Source: Cheiracanthium punctorium
Lineage: Eukaryota > Arthropoda > Arachnida > Araneae > Cheiracanthiidae
Reading direction: 5' to 3'
NCBI GenBank assembly: GCA_038373885.1
Contig: JAWZYV010011908.1
Span: 62,001-126,000 of the forward strand
DNA length: 64,000 nt
Under the pieces are notes generated by a model. The model searched no databases. It saw nothing but the letters and a program-made list of their open reading frames with translations, and was not told the origin of the DNA. The position numbers and the translations under genes are program-made. Below, piece after piece: positions 1 to 11,405 of the stretch. Numbering within the stretch: position 1 is the stretch's first letter; the number at the start of each line of letters is the position of its first letter.

Positions 1-340
1 ATTAATATGAATTATGAATTATTAAATTAATATTCAAAAAAATTATGAATAGCGACCCAGCCAAATTTCGATGGAAATAGATGCAGAAATTAATATTACA
101 TGGCTGTGCAAAATTTCAAATTTTTACGTTCAGTAGTTTAATTTATATTAAATAAAATGTGTTATTTTCATGAGTTAAGGGACGATATATAAATTTATTA
201 AGTGAAAATTTTTTGAAAATTGCATAAAATAAATGTAAATTAGATTTATTTTGTGCAAAAACACAGTAAAAGATACCAGTATTAAAAATATCAAATTTTG
301 AAGCAAATAAATTAGAGGCTTTTACAGTTTGTTGGGGATT

Positions 341-544
341 CTATAAAGCGTGTATTGTTGCGTCCACTACCATATTCCCCAAAATTAAATATTTTCCAGC
401 TATAGAATTAGATGCAGTAGATGTATGTCTTCTAATACAACGTCCTATTTCTGAAAAACTAACATCCCCAACTTTCCAGGCATGAATGTGACCTTTTTTA
501 ATATCGGAAACATTAGGTCTTTGGAATTCCCCATACTTTATCAA
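341..544 (-). pseudogene. Possible Tc1/mariner helix-turn-helix fragment
   Basis: A 67-codon open frame. Its middle part (DIKKGHIHAWKVG, then FSEIGRCIRRHTSTASN) has the pattern of the first DNA-binding helix-turn-helix of Tc1/IS630-type transposases, where a basic helix is followed by a turn and a recognition helix ending in a run of small and polar residues. Nothing resembling a DDE catalytic domain follows. The match rests on pattern only and may be chance, so treat this as a weak hint. Confidence 0.2.
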
Positions 545-683
545 ACATTCAAAATCACGTTTTTCTGTAAAAAAATTTTCATCTAACTATAAATTAAAAT
601 ACCGCCAAAAGTCTTAAGAATATTGCACATTGCAGGCGATAGTATTAAATGAAGAAAGTGAAATAACAAACACAGAGATAATA

Positions 684-712
684 TTGGGTCGGCAAAAAAG
701 TAATTGCGTTTT
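684..712. repeat. Mariner-type terminal inverted repeat, isolated
   Basis: The stretch starting TTGGGTCGGCAAAAAAGT directly after a TA dinucleotide (682-683) resembles known mariner ends, which commonly begin TTGGGTTGGC or TTAGGTTGGT and continue AAGTAATTGCG. I found no partner end and no mariner transposase next to it, so it is probably the stump of a truncated copy. Confidence 0.35.
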
Positions 713-2431
713 TTACATGAAATTCAAACAAATAAATTTTCAATCATGAAACCATTCTTTAAGTTCGACCATAGCTGAGTCGAGCAATATTCATGCTTGT
801 AGTCAGAAGAGCAGGGAGCAGCCTCTAACTCCTGCCAACATTTCAGCTGTCTAAGAGAAACATCAAGGGAAACACTGCATAACAATTTCAAAATTAGAAA
901 GATTTTCAAAATCCTTAGCAGTCATTTTGCATTTTTCCCTTAATTCATGTGTACGAGCCAAGGAAGTTATGAACTGACGGGTCATTTGGACCACAGACTA
1001 AATATTCTATTCTACCCTTGATATTCTCGGTACAAAAAACTTTAAGAGAGATGGGAACAATATTTTCCTTGAAAATAATATTAATTTCTTTTAACTCTCG
1101 CGAGCGAAATAAATGAAAGGCGAAAAGCTCGGAACCCACAAACAGCGTTTTTCAATTTGCAGAAAGTCCCTTAAAAACGCGCAAAAATGAATTCGCAATA
1201 TCTCCGGAAATTATCGTAGAAAATTGGTGAAAATTTATATTTATATATAATTTGATATTATATATAATTTGAAGGTTTTCTTTCGTTTAATGAAGTCAAA
1301 ATATGGGGTTGCCATTGAGAAAAACGAAGTTGATGCATAATTAAATATGAAGACGGCCCTTTATGCAAATTAAATTAATAGTACATTAAAGTTATTTGCA
1401 AACGAATGGTATATACAACTTTGCTATACGACGAACGATGGCGAAATAAAAAGCAAGTGGGCCTTTTTTTTTCCGCAGCTGTACAGTGACCACTACATAA
1501 ATTAACGTCAGTTGAAAAATAATTGTATTTTCTCACTTTGGAGACACCCCCTTAACGCTTGGCGACAAATGCCAAAATCTCAAAATTGCAGTATCTCGGT
1601 AACTTTTCCGCTTAGAGAAATGGGATTCTTTTATTAATTTTCTCAGAAAAGAGTAATATTTTTCTAAATATAGGGCAATTCCGGGATATCCAGGCAAGTA
1701 CTTAGTTAATGCGCCTCTTCATATATGGCGCAACTATCGCAGTGAGACACCTAAAGTTATTTTATAAGGCGTGCTACTATTTGCTACTCAAAAAAGATAA
1801 TAAATTTTCAGCTAATTATCATTGTTGCTGTTGGTGAGTCAGATAATTTTTTTCCGGGGAACATGTAGGCTTCCAAATAACCTAAAATGGCGACGTGAAA
1901 TCCATAACGTAGAGTAAGGGTGGGTTGTACTTGTCATCCGCACGATCGGGACAGATGGACCACGCCCAGGCGAGAGAAATGGACCTCGTCTAGGCGGGAC
2001 AGACGGATCAGGTTTTGTGTCAATCTAAGGTCATAGCACATAAAAATAATTTCATATATATTAAATGTCACATAGTAATTTATGTAAACTTAATAAATTA
2101 ATTAAAATTAATTTAATTACGAGTAAGTTAATTTTAATTGTCATGTAATGAAAATATACATTATAAATTTAATACATGTACAACTTTTATATTATTTAAT
2201 GGGGGTCCATCTTTCCCAGTCATAAAATCCATCTCACCAGGAGTAACCCCAGTGAGAGAGACACATACTAAATATTTTTAAAAATCACAAAATTCCTTTA
2301 CATATATGATCTTCTGCATTAGGATTTATTAAGAAATATCATACACTATATGTATATACTGTGAAAAGTGAAATATATGGCTTTTAGAGAACAAAGAAAA
2401 AACGTGGTCCATCTCTCCAGGAATTACCCTA

Positions 2432-5199
2432 ACAAGGACACTTCCCCGAGGCTCACTCAGCAAATGGAACGAATTTCACCCAATCACATGTGCATACCAA
2501 AAAGGAACAAACTGCGTGAAAATTAGCTGCTATCTCCTTATAGAATTTGAGAAATTAAAGGTTAAAAATTATTTTAAATCGCACCAATTGTAACTCTTTG
2601 GCGAGTACTTGGCGACAGAGCTAATTGGTCGAAAAGTTAAAACGCTCACGGGAGTAAGTACTCGAAGTATTTATAGACCAGTATTTGCTATACCGTGTAA
2701 TATATCAACGTACTGGATTTTTAAGTAGCTTAATCTTGTTTTCTATTAGTTAAACTGAACTAACCTTTTCATTTTGATTCTGAAAGTCACAGCAAAAGTA
2801 ATTTCCTTTTATTTGTGTTAACACACTGCAAGCTGCAAATCCAGTTTACACATAAGAGAGGCATTTATTTTAATTCTAAAAATTCTACTCTTTTTATCCA
2901 CGTGATGATACTACGGAGCAAACAATAAATATATTTAATGTTTTTTTATGCTTTACGAGGAATTTTCTTCGAAAAATATGACATAGTCTTCATACACAGA
3001 CGGAGAAATAAGTCTGAAAATCAAATTTTTGAAAGTTTGCAAAATTATCAGTAAGTAAATGCAACTGATTTAGTAGCAAATGAACAATGCTTATTACTCG
3101 ATACCCCTGAAGATCCTATATTTCCTAGTTTAGAGGACGAAATCAGTGACTTTACGCCCGGTGAAGATATCATGCAAAATAAGCAATTTATTTCTTGGAA
3201 AGATAAGGAGGCTGCAGTAAAATACTGGCGGCATACAAAAGTGGCTAAATCCCGCAGTTTACAGAGTAATCAAAAATATTTTAAATTTGTTACAAATAAA
3301 AGAAAATTATATCTGTGGGAAAAGCAAGTTCAGAAGAATGGCGATAATAAATATAAACTAAATCAAAATAAAAAATGTACGTTTCAACAGTTCCAAAACG
3401 CAAGAAAATTACAGAAAAATGTACATGATTGGGATTTACAAACTTGGGCTTCAGAAAAGGCATTAGAACTAGGACTGAAATTCATCGCTTTAAAGGATGG
3501 TTGTACATATTTAAATAAAAGTATAAGATTGTGAGCAGGAAAGTTACAAAATTTTTTTGCAGAAAAACCCTCGGCAAAGGAAATCATTAGAAAATCAGCG
3601 CAGGCGTTCGTAAATGTTGTAAATGTTTTTATATAAGATTCGTTGTTAAAAGACAATCAGATTTTTAATGCTTATTAGTCAGTTTTTAATTTAGAACTTA
3701 ATTCCAGACGAACCCTGAAACATAGAGGATCTAAGCAAGTTGAAAGTGAGATTCAATCACAAAATGCAATGACACATTCGTAAACAATAATGCCGATTAT
3801 AAGTAAAAGCGGTCGGTTGGTATCGCCATTACTTATAGTACATTCCGAAAAACCTGGGAAATTCGGTATAAATGTCAAGAATAAAATGTTTCAATCAAGT
3901 AGCATTCATATCATGGCTTCTAAATCTGGAAAGATGGGTAAAAAAGAATTCGCCGAATGGTTTTCTGAAGTATATTGAAAAGAAACACCTGACGAAACAC
4001 TTCTTCTTCTTGACTCATGGGGAAGGCATAAGAATTCAGAATTAATGGAGGCAATTACTCCTCCCGATAAAAACGTGTGTATACTTTATATGCCACCAAA
4101 TACTACCCCTTTTACCCAACCTTTAGATAGATACGGTTTCCGCGTATGGAAATATTACGTGCGACAGTTTTCTGACATTGTGTCAATGAAACAATTTCAA
4201 ATAAATATATTTAAGCCTGATAACATTTTTTAATTGCAAGCTATAATACATAACCAATTAAGTTCGCCCGGTTATAGAAATATGTGGAAATATTCATGGT
4301 ATGGTTGTTCCTACACTCACTTGCATACAGGACATTTTGACCATCCAGTACAGTTTGTTTTTCGTACCAAAGGGCCAGCAACTTGCGAGTCACCTAATTG
4401 TAGTTCTACTGATCCATTTTCTGTTTGTAGTTGATGCAAAGCACATATTTGTTTTGTACATTTTTTCATCATCCCTCACTTATGTTATGCATATACACCT
4501 TAAAAAACAACAATTCATATGACATTTTTTGTAAAATTTCACAGCTCTACTTGCTTAAAAAAATAACTTATGTCACATTTTATTCTTGTGATTTTTAGTT
4601 TTTACAATCTGGCATTTAATAACATATTTCTTTCAGGGCCGAATCAAACGGGGGGCGGATTATAGGGTGAACCTCCTACCCCCAAAACAAAACAAAATGA
4701 CCGTACAATTTCTTTGATTATTTTTTAATACCATTGGTTATCTCAACTCTTATTTCGCTAAAAAGCTAAGCTTCTTCAAAAAAGTTATACGTTTAACCTC
4801 TTATGTATGCACAAATTTATGTTTAAAAAATATTTTTATCCAACTCCCTTCACCCACCTCCCCCAAACGGAACTAGTTACGAGCTTGATTTTTTTCCACC
4901 ATATGTTCTGCGGGATATCCAGGGAATGATTGAAGTAGATGAATCCTGACAGTGCTTATTTAAAATGCTTATTAAATTACCATCTTTTTGTAAAAATATT
5001 TATAAAAGAAAATAGAAAGCGCCAAGTGGCAATAAAGGCTCTATTCTATCAGCTCGTATGCATTTTTTATTAATTAATTTTAGCTTCAATTTGAGGAGAT
5101 AGCAGCTAATTTTTACACTTTAGGTTTCTTTTAGTGTGTACTTATGACTGCATTAAATTCATTAAATTTGGTGAGTGAGCTTCGGGGAGGTTTCCTTGT
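2432..5199 (+). mobile_element. Pogo-like DNA transposon, copy 1
   Basis: The element is bounded by terminal inverted repeats, ACAAGGACACTTCCCCGAGG on the left and the complement ACAAGGAAACCTCCCCGAAG on the right, each flanked by TA (2430-2431 and 5200-5201), the target site of the Tc1/mariner/pogo superfamily. Two further copies (about 42.2-47.5 kb and 50.4-53.4 kb) share the ends, the subterminal sequence and the transposase relic. The length of 2,768 bp fits a full-length pogo-type element. The transposase has several stops and shifts, so the copy is dead. Confidence 0.75.
2960..4500 (+). pseudogene. Pogo-like transposase relic, copy 1
   Basis: Broken coding sequence in several frames. 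In order: an acidic N-terminal part around 3060-3260 (LLLDTPEDP, then SWKDKEAAVKYW), a CENP-B/Tc5-like helix-turn-helix stretch to about 3530, then a DDE_1-type catalytic part. In the catalytic part I see LLLLDSWGRHKN (about 4005-4035) and PPNTTPFTQPLD (about 4090-4130), the arrangement of the second and third acidic residues in pogo/Tigger enzymes. The first catalytic position, NADQ in the sister copies, is damaged here (NAY then stop). The tail has a cysteine-rich stretch (CESPNCSS) that may bind zinc. Stops at about 3534, 3978, 4233 and 4434 show the gene is dead. Family assignment comes from motifs only. Confidence 0.65.
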
Positions 5200-5340
5200 T
5201 AGCTAAAACCAGGCTAAAACCGCTTAGAAGAAGAGGGGGGGGCAGCTGGGTCAACTTGCTTTCTCTCCGAGGGCAGCAGAGATCCACTTGCTTGCTTTTT
5301 GAAAGAAAAGGAGATAACACATTTACATTTTGGATTTTTA

Positions 5341-5590
5341 CTAGGCCCCCAACCTAATGGGAAATCTGTTTCTAATTCATTCGATGCACCGGGAATTCGA
5401 GCAAATGGCCCTTCCCATCAAGGATTCATCCGTAATTGCGGATAACAACAGAATAAACCATAATATGTTTATTGAAATAAGTGGGGGCGAACTGAAATCA
5501 AGCGTACACTTTGAAGATTCCGATGAACCAATTTTTATTTTGTTTGATTCTGTGCACATTTTAAAAAGCACAAGAAATAAATTATTATGA
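5341..5590 (+). pseudogene. P-element/THAP9-like transposase fragment
   Basis: A 77-codon open frame from 5357 ends in PIFILFDSVHILKSTRNKLL. The pattern D-x-x-H-x-x-K-x-x-R-N is a hallmark of P-element and THAP9 transposases, where it lies in the catalytic region next to the GTP-binding insertion. The upstream part contains isolated acidic residues but no THAP zinc finger, and no inverted repeats are visible at the edges. It lies directly downstream of pogo-like copy 1 and is probably a short relic. The identification rests on one motif. Confidence 0.4.
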
Positions 5591-5941
5591 TTAGTAATTA
5601 GTATAAATATTTCAACTATTAATTTTCAGTAATTAGTTTTTAAAAGTACAATTCAATAGATTAATTAAAAACAAAGAAAAAGTATATAAATTTCGTTAAC
5701 ATAACGTGGAATCAATAAAGATTATAAATAATCACAGAGTTATTTGTAGTGTGTCATATAAATGTTAAAGAGTTTTTATTATTCAAAATTACTAATAAAA
5801 ACTAGCTAAATAAAAATAATAAGATGATGGTATAAGCACTGTTCAGTTGCTTATAGCTAGCTCAATAAAACTGAAAAAAATCTTATAAAGTCTTCACATT
5901 TCAAACTCATATATTATATGTATATTTTGTAAATAAATTTA

Positions 5942-7000
5942 CGAAGTGACTACGTGTACGGTAACCGTTCCCTGCTTATTCGTAGGGTAACCGTTCACTT
6001 CTTATACGTCCGGCAATTATGATTTTGCGATCTGTTCTGCGCATGCTCAGAAAACAGAAATACACAGCCACTAGCCCCTGTTGGCGGTTTTACCTACTCT
6101 GTCAATTGGTTCTGGCCCTATCGCGTACAGTTCGTTACACGTACTACTACTTAACGTTTGCTTAATTTCTGAAATATATTATGAATGAAACCGGTGAAAA
6201 ACAACGGCCCTTCTCAGGGCCAAACTCAATGCAATTTGAGTCTTATGATGCCTTAGTTGAGTTTATTCAAAATAAGGAAAAAACGGAGTGCGTTCAATTG
6301 TTTGTTAAAGATTCTAGAAGTATAGCGGCTGCCGCTAAAAGGGGAATTACGAGATACATAAAAGATGATCTGAAATATTACGAAATTACGTATAGATGTA
6401 TTCATAGTGGAACGAGGAAGAGCAAATCGAAATTTTACCAGACTCGGTCCTGTCCTTTTCCATCAGCAGTTTTTCTTTAATAACTTCTACTAATTTCAAT
6501 GTTCGGTTACTTTTTCACAAAAGAAAAAAAATAAATTGTAGCAGTTACTTTCGTTAAAACGTCAATCCTGTAAAGTATATTGAAATTAAATTAAAGGTTG
6601 GTTTCTAATCGTTTAGTTAATTTGCGATTTAGTGAATACAGGAGATAAGCTCAATATTATATGTATATTTTTTTTCTAAGTTCAAAATGTTTTATGAATG
6701 CGCTGTTTCTCGTTTAGCTCTGCCGTAGCGGGTTTAAATACAATAGCTTGACGGCACACTTCAGTATTATTTCAATGGTAGATAAATTTAATTTTTTTTA
6801 TCGTACGTATTGACACTTAAACATTATCGGAAAGCTTCCCATCTTACCGATAATGTCAGCTGCGCACGCGTACTTCACTTCACGCGGAGAAATTGCCGGT
6901 CGAATAAGCGACGAACGGTTACCGTATACGTAAGCGGGAAACGGTTACGGTATACATGAGCAGGGAACGGTTACCGGTTACCGTACACGTAGCCACCGCC
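5942..7000 (+). mobile_element. Mutator-like (MULE) element with 9-bp target duplication
   Basis: The element is flanked by identical 9-bp repeats, ATAAATTTA, at 5933-5941 and 7001-7009. A 9-bp duplication is typical of Mutator-like elements. Its ends are inverted repeats that share GCTACGTGTACGGTAACCG (ACTACGTG... on the left, complemented on the right). Within about 110 bp of each end a motif of the form GGTAACCGTTCCCTGCTTAT recurs at spacings near 29 bp, on both sides and in mirrored orientation, a likely transposase-binding array. The interior carries a 99-codon ORF with a ZSWIM/MULE-type N-terminal domain. At 1,059 bp it is far too short for a complete MULE, so it is non-autonomous or internally deleted. 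Confidence 0.7.
6181..6480 (+). CDS. ZSWIM/MULE-type N-terminal domain protein, truncated
   Basis: A 99-codon ORF starting at ATG and lying inside the MULE-like element. Residues about 20-95 contain FESYDALVEFIQ, VQLFVKDSRS, LKYYEITYRCIHSG and a final CPF. This resembles the N-terminal module seen before the MULE transposase domain in ZSWIM1/ZSWIM3-like proteins and in FAR1-type proteins, where a conserved VRDSR, a YYxxxxxCxHGG and a CPAxI/L follow each other. The catalytic DDE domain and the SWIM zinc finger are absent. The ORF ends five codons after the CPF, exactly where the family would continue, so this is either the first exon of a longer gene lost by internal deletion or an orphan DNA-binding module. 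Base composition is GC-richer than the neighbours. Confidence 0.5.
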   Translation: MNETGEKQRPFSGPNSMQFESYDALVEFIQNKEKTECVQLFVKDSRSIAAAAKRGITRYIKDDLKYYEITYRCIHSGTRKSKSKFYQTRSCPFPSAVFL

Positions 7001-7799
7001 ATAAATTTAATAAACACAATATATTTTCATGAACGTAGTATGTTGAAGCAAATAACATAATTTGTTTGGGCCATGTCTAGGGAAAATACCGCGATTTTTA
7101 GCATTTAATTACCTGATCTTCCCCATACGACTCCATACAAAACGTGGTTCTACCCAGACCCCTCATAAAGAAGCTTTCTTTCCCCGGTATGACACACCCA
7201 ACGTGGCGATATCTGAAAACCTGAACTTCAAAACAAACTTTTCCCCTTCAAGGTTATGATCACGGAGTCAGCTACATGGGAGTTTAATCCATTTTCAAAA
7301 TGAAGTTAGAAAGACACATCCAAAACAAAAGCGTAGTAGGTATATTATACCCTGCGGGAGCACTGCCGAGTAAAGAAAATGATTAAAATATGCTAATTAA
7401 TGATATTATAGAAAAAAGTCTCATGCACATCAATTCCTGCCTCTGACATATAATTTTTTTTTAAGCCTTGTAGCTACAAATGAAGTTTTCTATTTTTACA
7501 ATTGAAAATTTAGAACAGAAAAGTTATTTTGGTATACATACAGTGAGTATAAAAAGTATTCGTACAGTACGAGAATTGATTTAAAAGAGATCCGCTCTTA
7601 AAAATTATAAACATAAATTCCATTTTAATTAATTATAAATATATAATAGAACATATTTTCACTAGTTTCATATGAAATTTACACAAAAATAATTTTATAC
7701 ATGAATAAATATTTACAAAACTGAAACAATCCAACATCTTGTGGTGTAAAAAGTATTCGTACATCAGGCATATATTGGCCAATACAATCATAATATTTC

Positions 7800-9526
7800 A
7801 GCTAATACCTTGTAGGATATCCTTTAGCTCGAATAACTGCCTTGAGTCTCTTTGGCATCTATTCCACCAATTTTGCTGTTATTGAGCTAGATTGGCGTCC
7901 CATTCTTGATTAAGAGCCGATACCAAATCATTTTTATTAGAAATATGTCTGGATCTAATATTTTGATCAAGAACGTCCCATAATTTCACAATGGGGTTGA
8001 GGAGGAAATTTCATGAAATTTGGGGTGTTATATAGTATCCAGAGCTTTGTGTTTAGGGCTGTGTGCTTGGGGTCATTATCATGCTTGAAAACGTAATCAC
8101 CATTCAAGCCCATTTTTGTTGCACTAGGTCCTAAATTATTTTTAAAATGTCAATATAAAGTTGATGATACATAATGCCTTTAATAAAGACTAATTTACCC
8201 ACCCCAGAAGCACTCATACAACCCCAAACAAGCAGACTTCTACCCCCATGTTTCACTGTTGGCACTAAAGATGCATTTCTGTATTGCGCTTTCTCCATAC
8301 CATTCGTCTCCCGTCCGATCCAAATATGTTGAATTTACTTTCGTCCGTAAAGATAATCTTTCTCCAGAAATCTGGACTTCCATTAACGTATTGCTTGGCG
8401 AAAGACAATAGCAGCTTCCGATTCTTCTCACTAACAAAGACTTTTCGTCTCGCAACACGGCCATGGAAACCTTCATTTCTGCATGCATTTCGAACAGTAC
8501 TTACGGAGACGGCTGTTCCCAATAGAGCAAGAGCCAGCGACCGCCAGACCTTCGTCATAGTATAAAAGCTGAAACTTTCTCTGCGCATACCCCCCAACAG
8601 AGGTAGGAACAATTGGCCACTATAAAGTTTGGATGATCGTGGCTTTGGCAGGTAACAGGTGGCAAAGGTGTATAAAATTGCCGAAAATTTCGTCATTTCA
8701 TAAAGCTTAATTTTTTTATATGTTCTTCTTCGCAGTACTAGAAATCACTTTATCCCTTGCCAGACACTTTTCCATCGTGGCAAATCCCCGCCAGACAATC
8801 TCAAAGTCTTGAAAAATGTAATTCTATTACGAGCGCGCTGCAAGAAAGTTCGCGCGTAAGAAAGTTCAGAAGTAGCAGTATAAAATGTGCTTGGCACTTT
8901 TTGACAGCTTGACGTACTTCGTCGCGGGAGTTTACAAACACAACAGTTTTCCATGACTTTCAGGTTGTCTGGCGGGGGTTTGCCACGATGAAAAAGTTTC
9001 TGGCAAGGGATAAAGTGATTTCTAGTACTGCGAAGAAGAACATATAAAAAAATTAAGCTTTATGAAATGACGAAATTTTCGGCAATTTTATACACCTTTG
9101 CCACCTGTTACCTGACAAAGCCAGGATCATCCAAACTTTATAGTGGCCGATTGTTTCTACCTCTGTCGGGGGGTATGCGCAGAGAAAGTTTCAGCTTTTA
9201 TACTATGACGAAGGTCTGGCGGTCGCTGGCTCTTAGACTACAACGTCTTTAGTTCTGATGTTAATGTAGGAGCACTTATTTTGGGATCCTTCTTTAATGA
9301 ACGTACCAGAAACCGTCTGTCAGATGATGTCAATAGACATGGTCGCCCAGTACGAGAACTGTTTTGAACCTTTCCAGTGGCAGAAAACTTTTTTTATGAT
9401 TGACTGCACAGTTGAACGGGGTCTACCGACCAGAGCAGAAATCTTGTTGTACGATTTACCATTTTTACGGAGCTTTAAAATCAATTCTCTTTCGGAAACA
9501 CTTGTCTCTTTACTTTTACGACCCAT
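7800..9526 (-). pseudogene. Tc1-type transposase, broken and split by insertion
   Basis: The N-terminus (9320-9526) starts MGRKSKETSVSERELILKLR and carries the paired-like helix-turn-helix (NKISALVGRPRSTVQSII). The protein resumes beyond the fold-back insertion at about 8523 with VSTVRNACRNEGFHGRVARR, the second helix-turn-helix of Transposase_Tc1_2. Then comes FTDESKFNIFG, with the first catalytic Asp, and after frame changes a DNDPKHTA stretch (about 8085), with the second Asp. The region of the third acidic residue is unreadable. Several stops and shifts lie between 8240 and 7800. Because the insertion supplies an upstream ATG, an open frame at 8265-8696 joins MITE sequence to the transposase core; I take that as fortuitous. 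Confidence 0.8.
8525..9238. mobile_element. 714-bp fold-back MITE, copy A
   Basis: A near-perfect palindrome: arms of about 290 bp (8525-8818 and 8943-9238) around a unique loop of about 125 bp. The ends are GAGCAAGAGCCAGCGACC and the complement of GTCTAAGAGCCAGCGACC, flanked by TA on both sides (8523-8524, 9239-9240), so it behaves like a Tc1/mariner-mobilised fold-back element. A second copy of identical length, 714 bp, lies at 45024-45737 in opposite orientation. It interrupts the Tc1 transposase reading frame. Each arm keeps an open frame beginning MTKFSAILYTFATCYL. Confidence 0.85.
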
Positions 9527-9874
9527 AGAGAATTTCTAGTTTCTCACTACATTAAAATTTCCACTGAAGAACCTTTTAAGTAAATTACAAGATGACGTCA
9601 ATTAACAACATCATAATGGCTAAACCAATCACAAAATAACTAAAAAAAATTGCATTTCTTTTAGTGTAGGAATACGTTTACACTAAAATAAATCGTCAAT
9701 TTGTAGTTTTCTGTAAATATTACCACAATTGTCTGACTTTTACACGCATTCCTGTTTGATAAAAGGTATTTTGTTAATTTATGCTAATTTTATGCTAATT
9801 TAGGCAGAATTAACATACCGATGCTAGTTCTTTTCTAGAAACCACTCCTGTACGAATACTTTCTACACTCACTG

Positions 9875-10430
9875 TATGTGATTTCCGGCAAAATATCAAC
9901 TAAAAATAAAAATACATGAAAAAGAACTAGGATTTTATAAACAACCAAATTAAACTAATTCTAAATTATACTCAAACGTTCACGAATGATTTTTTTTTAT
10001 CAAAGTTCGGTAAGATCCAAAAAATTTAATGTGCATGGAGCTTTTTGAGATTCACAAGTCATTTTGAAAAACTGGTAACATATTATCCCGGAGGTCATTC
10101 CCACCAAACTATTTTTTCGTCAAATGTGCTGGGAAACTGTTGCCAATCGCTCGTCTTGGCGGACCAACAGGATAGTACATAAGTACTGAAAAACCATTGC
10201 GAAAACAACATTTTAAGTCTTGTAAAAATAACTAAATAAAAAACCCCGTTGCAGAAACAGGGTGACACCGTGACATTGTCGCAGAAACAGAACGATCCTC
10301 TGCAGACAAATTGTTTTTAAAAGTGTTGGAAAATGCGCAGAAAACCATTTTCATGCAATTGCCAATTTTTAATTAACAATGTTTAAATGTACCCACATCT
10401 TTGGTGTACATGCATGCAAATATATATATA
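9875..10430. other. Intergenic DNA
   Basis: AT-rich DNA between the Tc1-like and mariner elements. Around 10237-10310 the phrase 'gcagaaacag' recurs three times, and similar 'gcagaaa' phrases appear at 11200-11240 beyond the mariner. This suggests the mariner was inserted into an older repeat. No gene seen. Confidence 0.4.
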
Positions 10431-11184
10431 CAAAGGGCATTCCATAAAACTGAGAGTGAAATCATAAAAAATCAAGAAATATATTCACAGCAAAAAAATA
10501 CATCATTCTTTTTCCAAATACCTTCCGTCTGATGATATGCAACGGCCCCATCGTTCAACCCACTTTTCAAAACAAGTAGAGAAGCCCTCTACTGGAAGCT
10601 GCTTCAAAGCACCCTCCACTGCTGAAATAACTTCAGAATCTGTGTTAAATTTTATGCCACGGAGCTTCTCCTTCAACGTCGGAAACAGCCAGAAATCGCA
10701 TGGTCCGAGATCTTGACTGTAAGGGGATATGGCATGATTTTAATATTAATATTGGATTTACTAAGAACAGAAGTAGCGACATGAGGGCGAGCTTTCACCC
10801 GTCCGAATACGTGATTTCGCTCATGCGAGCGAAATCACCATGCCATCTAAAAATCGTAGACTCACCAAAACATTTGTCTTTGTAAGCTTCTTTCATTAAC
10901 TTAACTGTTTCTGGAGCTGTTTAGCCCAAACGATAGAAAAATTTTATGGCACAACGCATTTCGTTTTTCAACTCTGAATCACTCATATCCATTTCTGTAG
11001 GTCGAATAAAACAGTTCTTTAAACGACACGGAACTAGGAAAATAAAATCGTCTGCTTCGTTTAGAATTTTGTATAAACGTACAGTTAACAGTTTGAAAAA
11101 ATCGCCTGCACTTCTATTTTTTAGTTTCACGGTGTTGCCACTACGTAAAAAAAACAACTCTCAGTTTTTATGGAATGCCCTTTG
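10431..11184 (-). mobile_element. Internally deleted mariner element
   Basis: Ends CAAAGGGCATTCCATAAAA and the complement CAAAGGGCATTCCATAAAAA are flanked by TA (10429-10430 and 11185-11186). At 754 bp it is much shorter than the usual 1.3 kb of mariner. The minus-strand transposase keeps both ends but lacks the catalytic middle, so it could move only with a transposase supplied from elsewhere. Confidence 0.85.
10505..11157 (-). pseudogene. Mariner transposase, deletion derivative
   Basis: The N-terminal part contains MSDSELKNEMRCAIKFFYRLG and, after one stop, ETVKLMKEAYKDKCFGESTI followed by FRWHGDF. This is the helix-turn-helix region that precedes the DD34D catalytic domain in mariner enzymes. 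The C-terminal part (10505-10700) includes a CDFWLFPTLKEKLRG-like stretch and ends FEKWVERWGRCI...GRYLEKE, the conserved mariner tail. Between them the first two catalytic aspartates are missing, deleted near 10720-10800. Stops and frame changes are present. Confidence 0.75.
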
Positions 11185-11405
11185 TATATTGTGCGGCAGA
11201 AATTTTTTTGTATTTCTGCAGCTTGCCGCAGAAAGCATGAAAAAATTCTGGGACTCGGTAAAAAATTACCAGTGAAATTGTGTTTTAATTATTAGTACCA
11301 GGTTACCGAGCCATGCTCAGAATCTAAAGGCTCCTTAAGTGTAAAATTTATGAATGTGTAAATGTCTTGGCACGTATCAATAATCTTCATGGTTGCCAAA
11401 GATTT

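Larger units (their letters stand above)
1..2431. other. AT-rich DNA without a recognisable gene
   Basis: No open reading frame here has a convincing protein family. Two weak hints are listed separately: a helix-turn-helix-like ORF and a mariner-type terminal sequence. Around 1930-2010 and 2200-2430 there are several short GC-richer phrases built on 'gga(c/t)ccatct' and 'gggacaga', which look like decayed repeat DNA. I see nothing else. Confidence 0.5.
7541..9874 (-). mobile_element. Tc1-like DNA transposon with nested fold-back insertion
   Basis: Terminal inverted repeats CAGTGAGTATAAAAAGTATT on the left and the complement CAGTGAGTGTAGAAAGTATT on the right are flanked by TA (7539-7540, 9875-9876). 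The transposase reads on the minus strand and is split by the fold-back element at 8525-9238. Without that insertion the element would be about 1.6 kb, the usual Tc1 size. Multiple stops downstream of the first catalytic residue show it is inactive. Confidence 0.85.
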
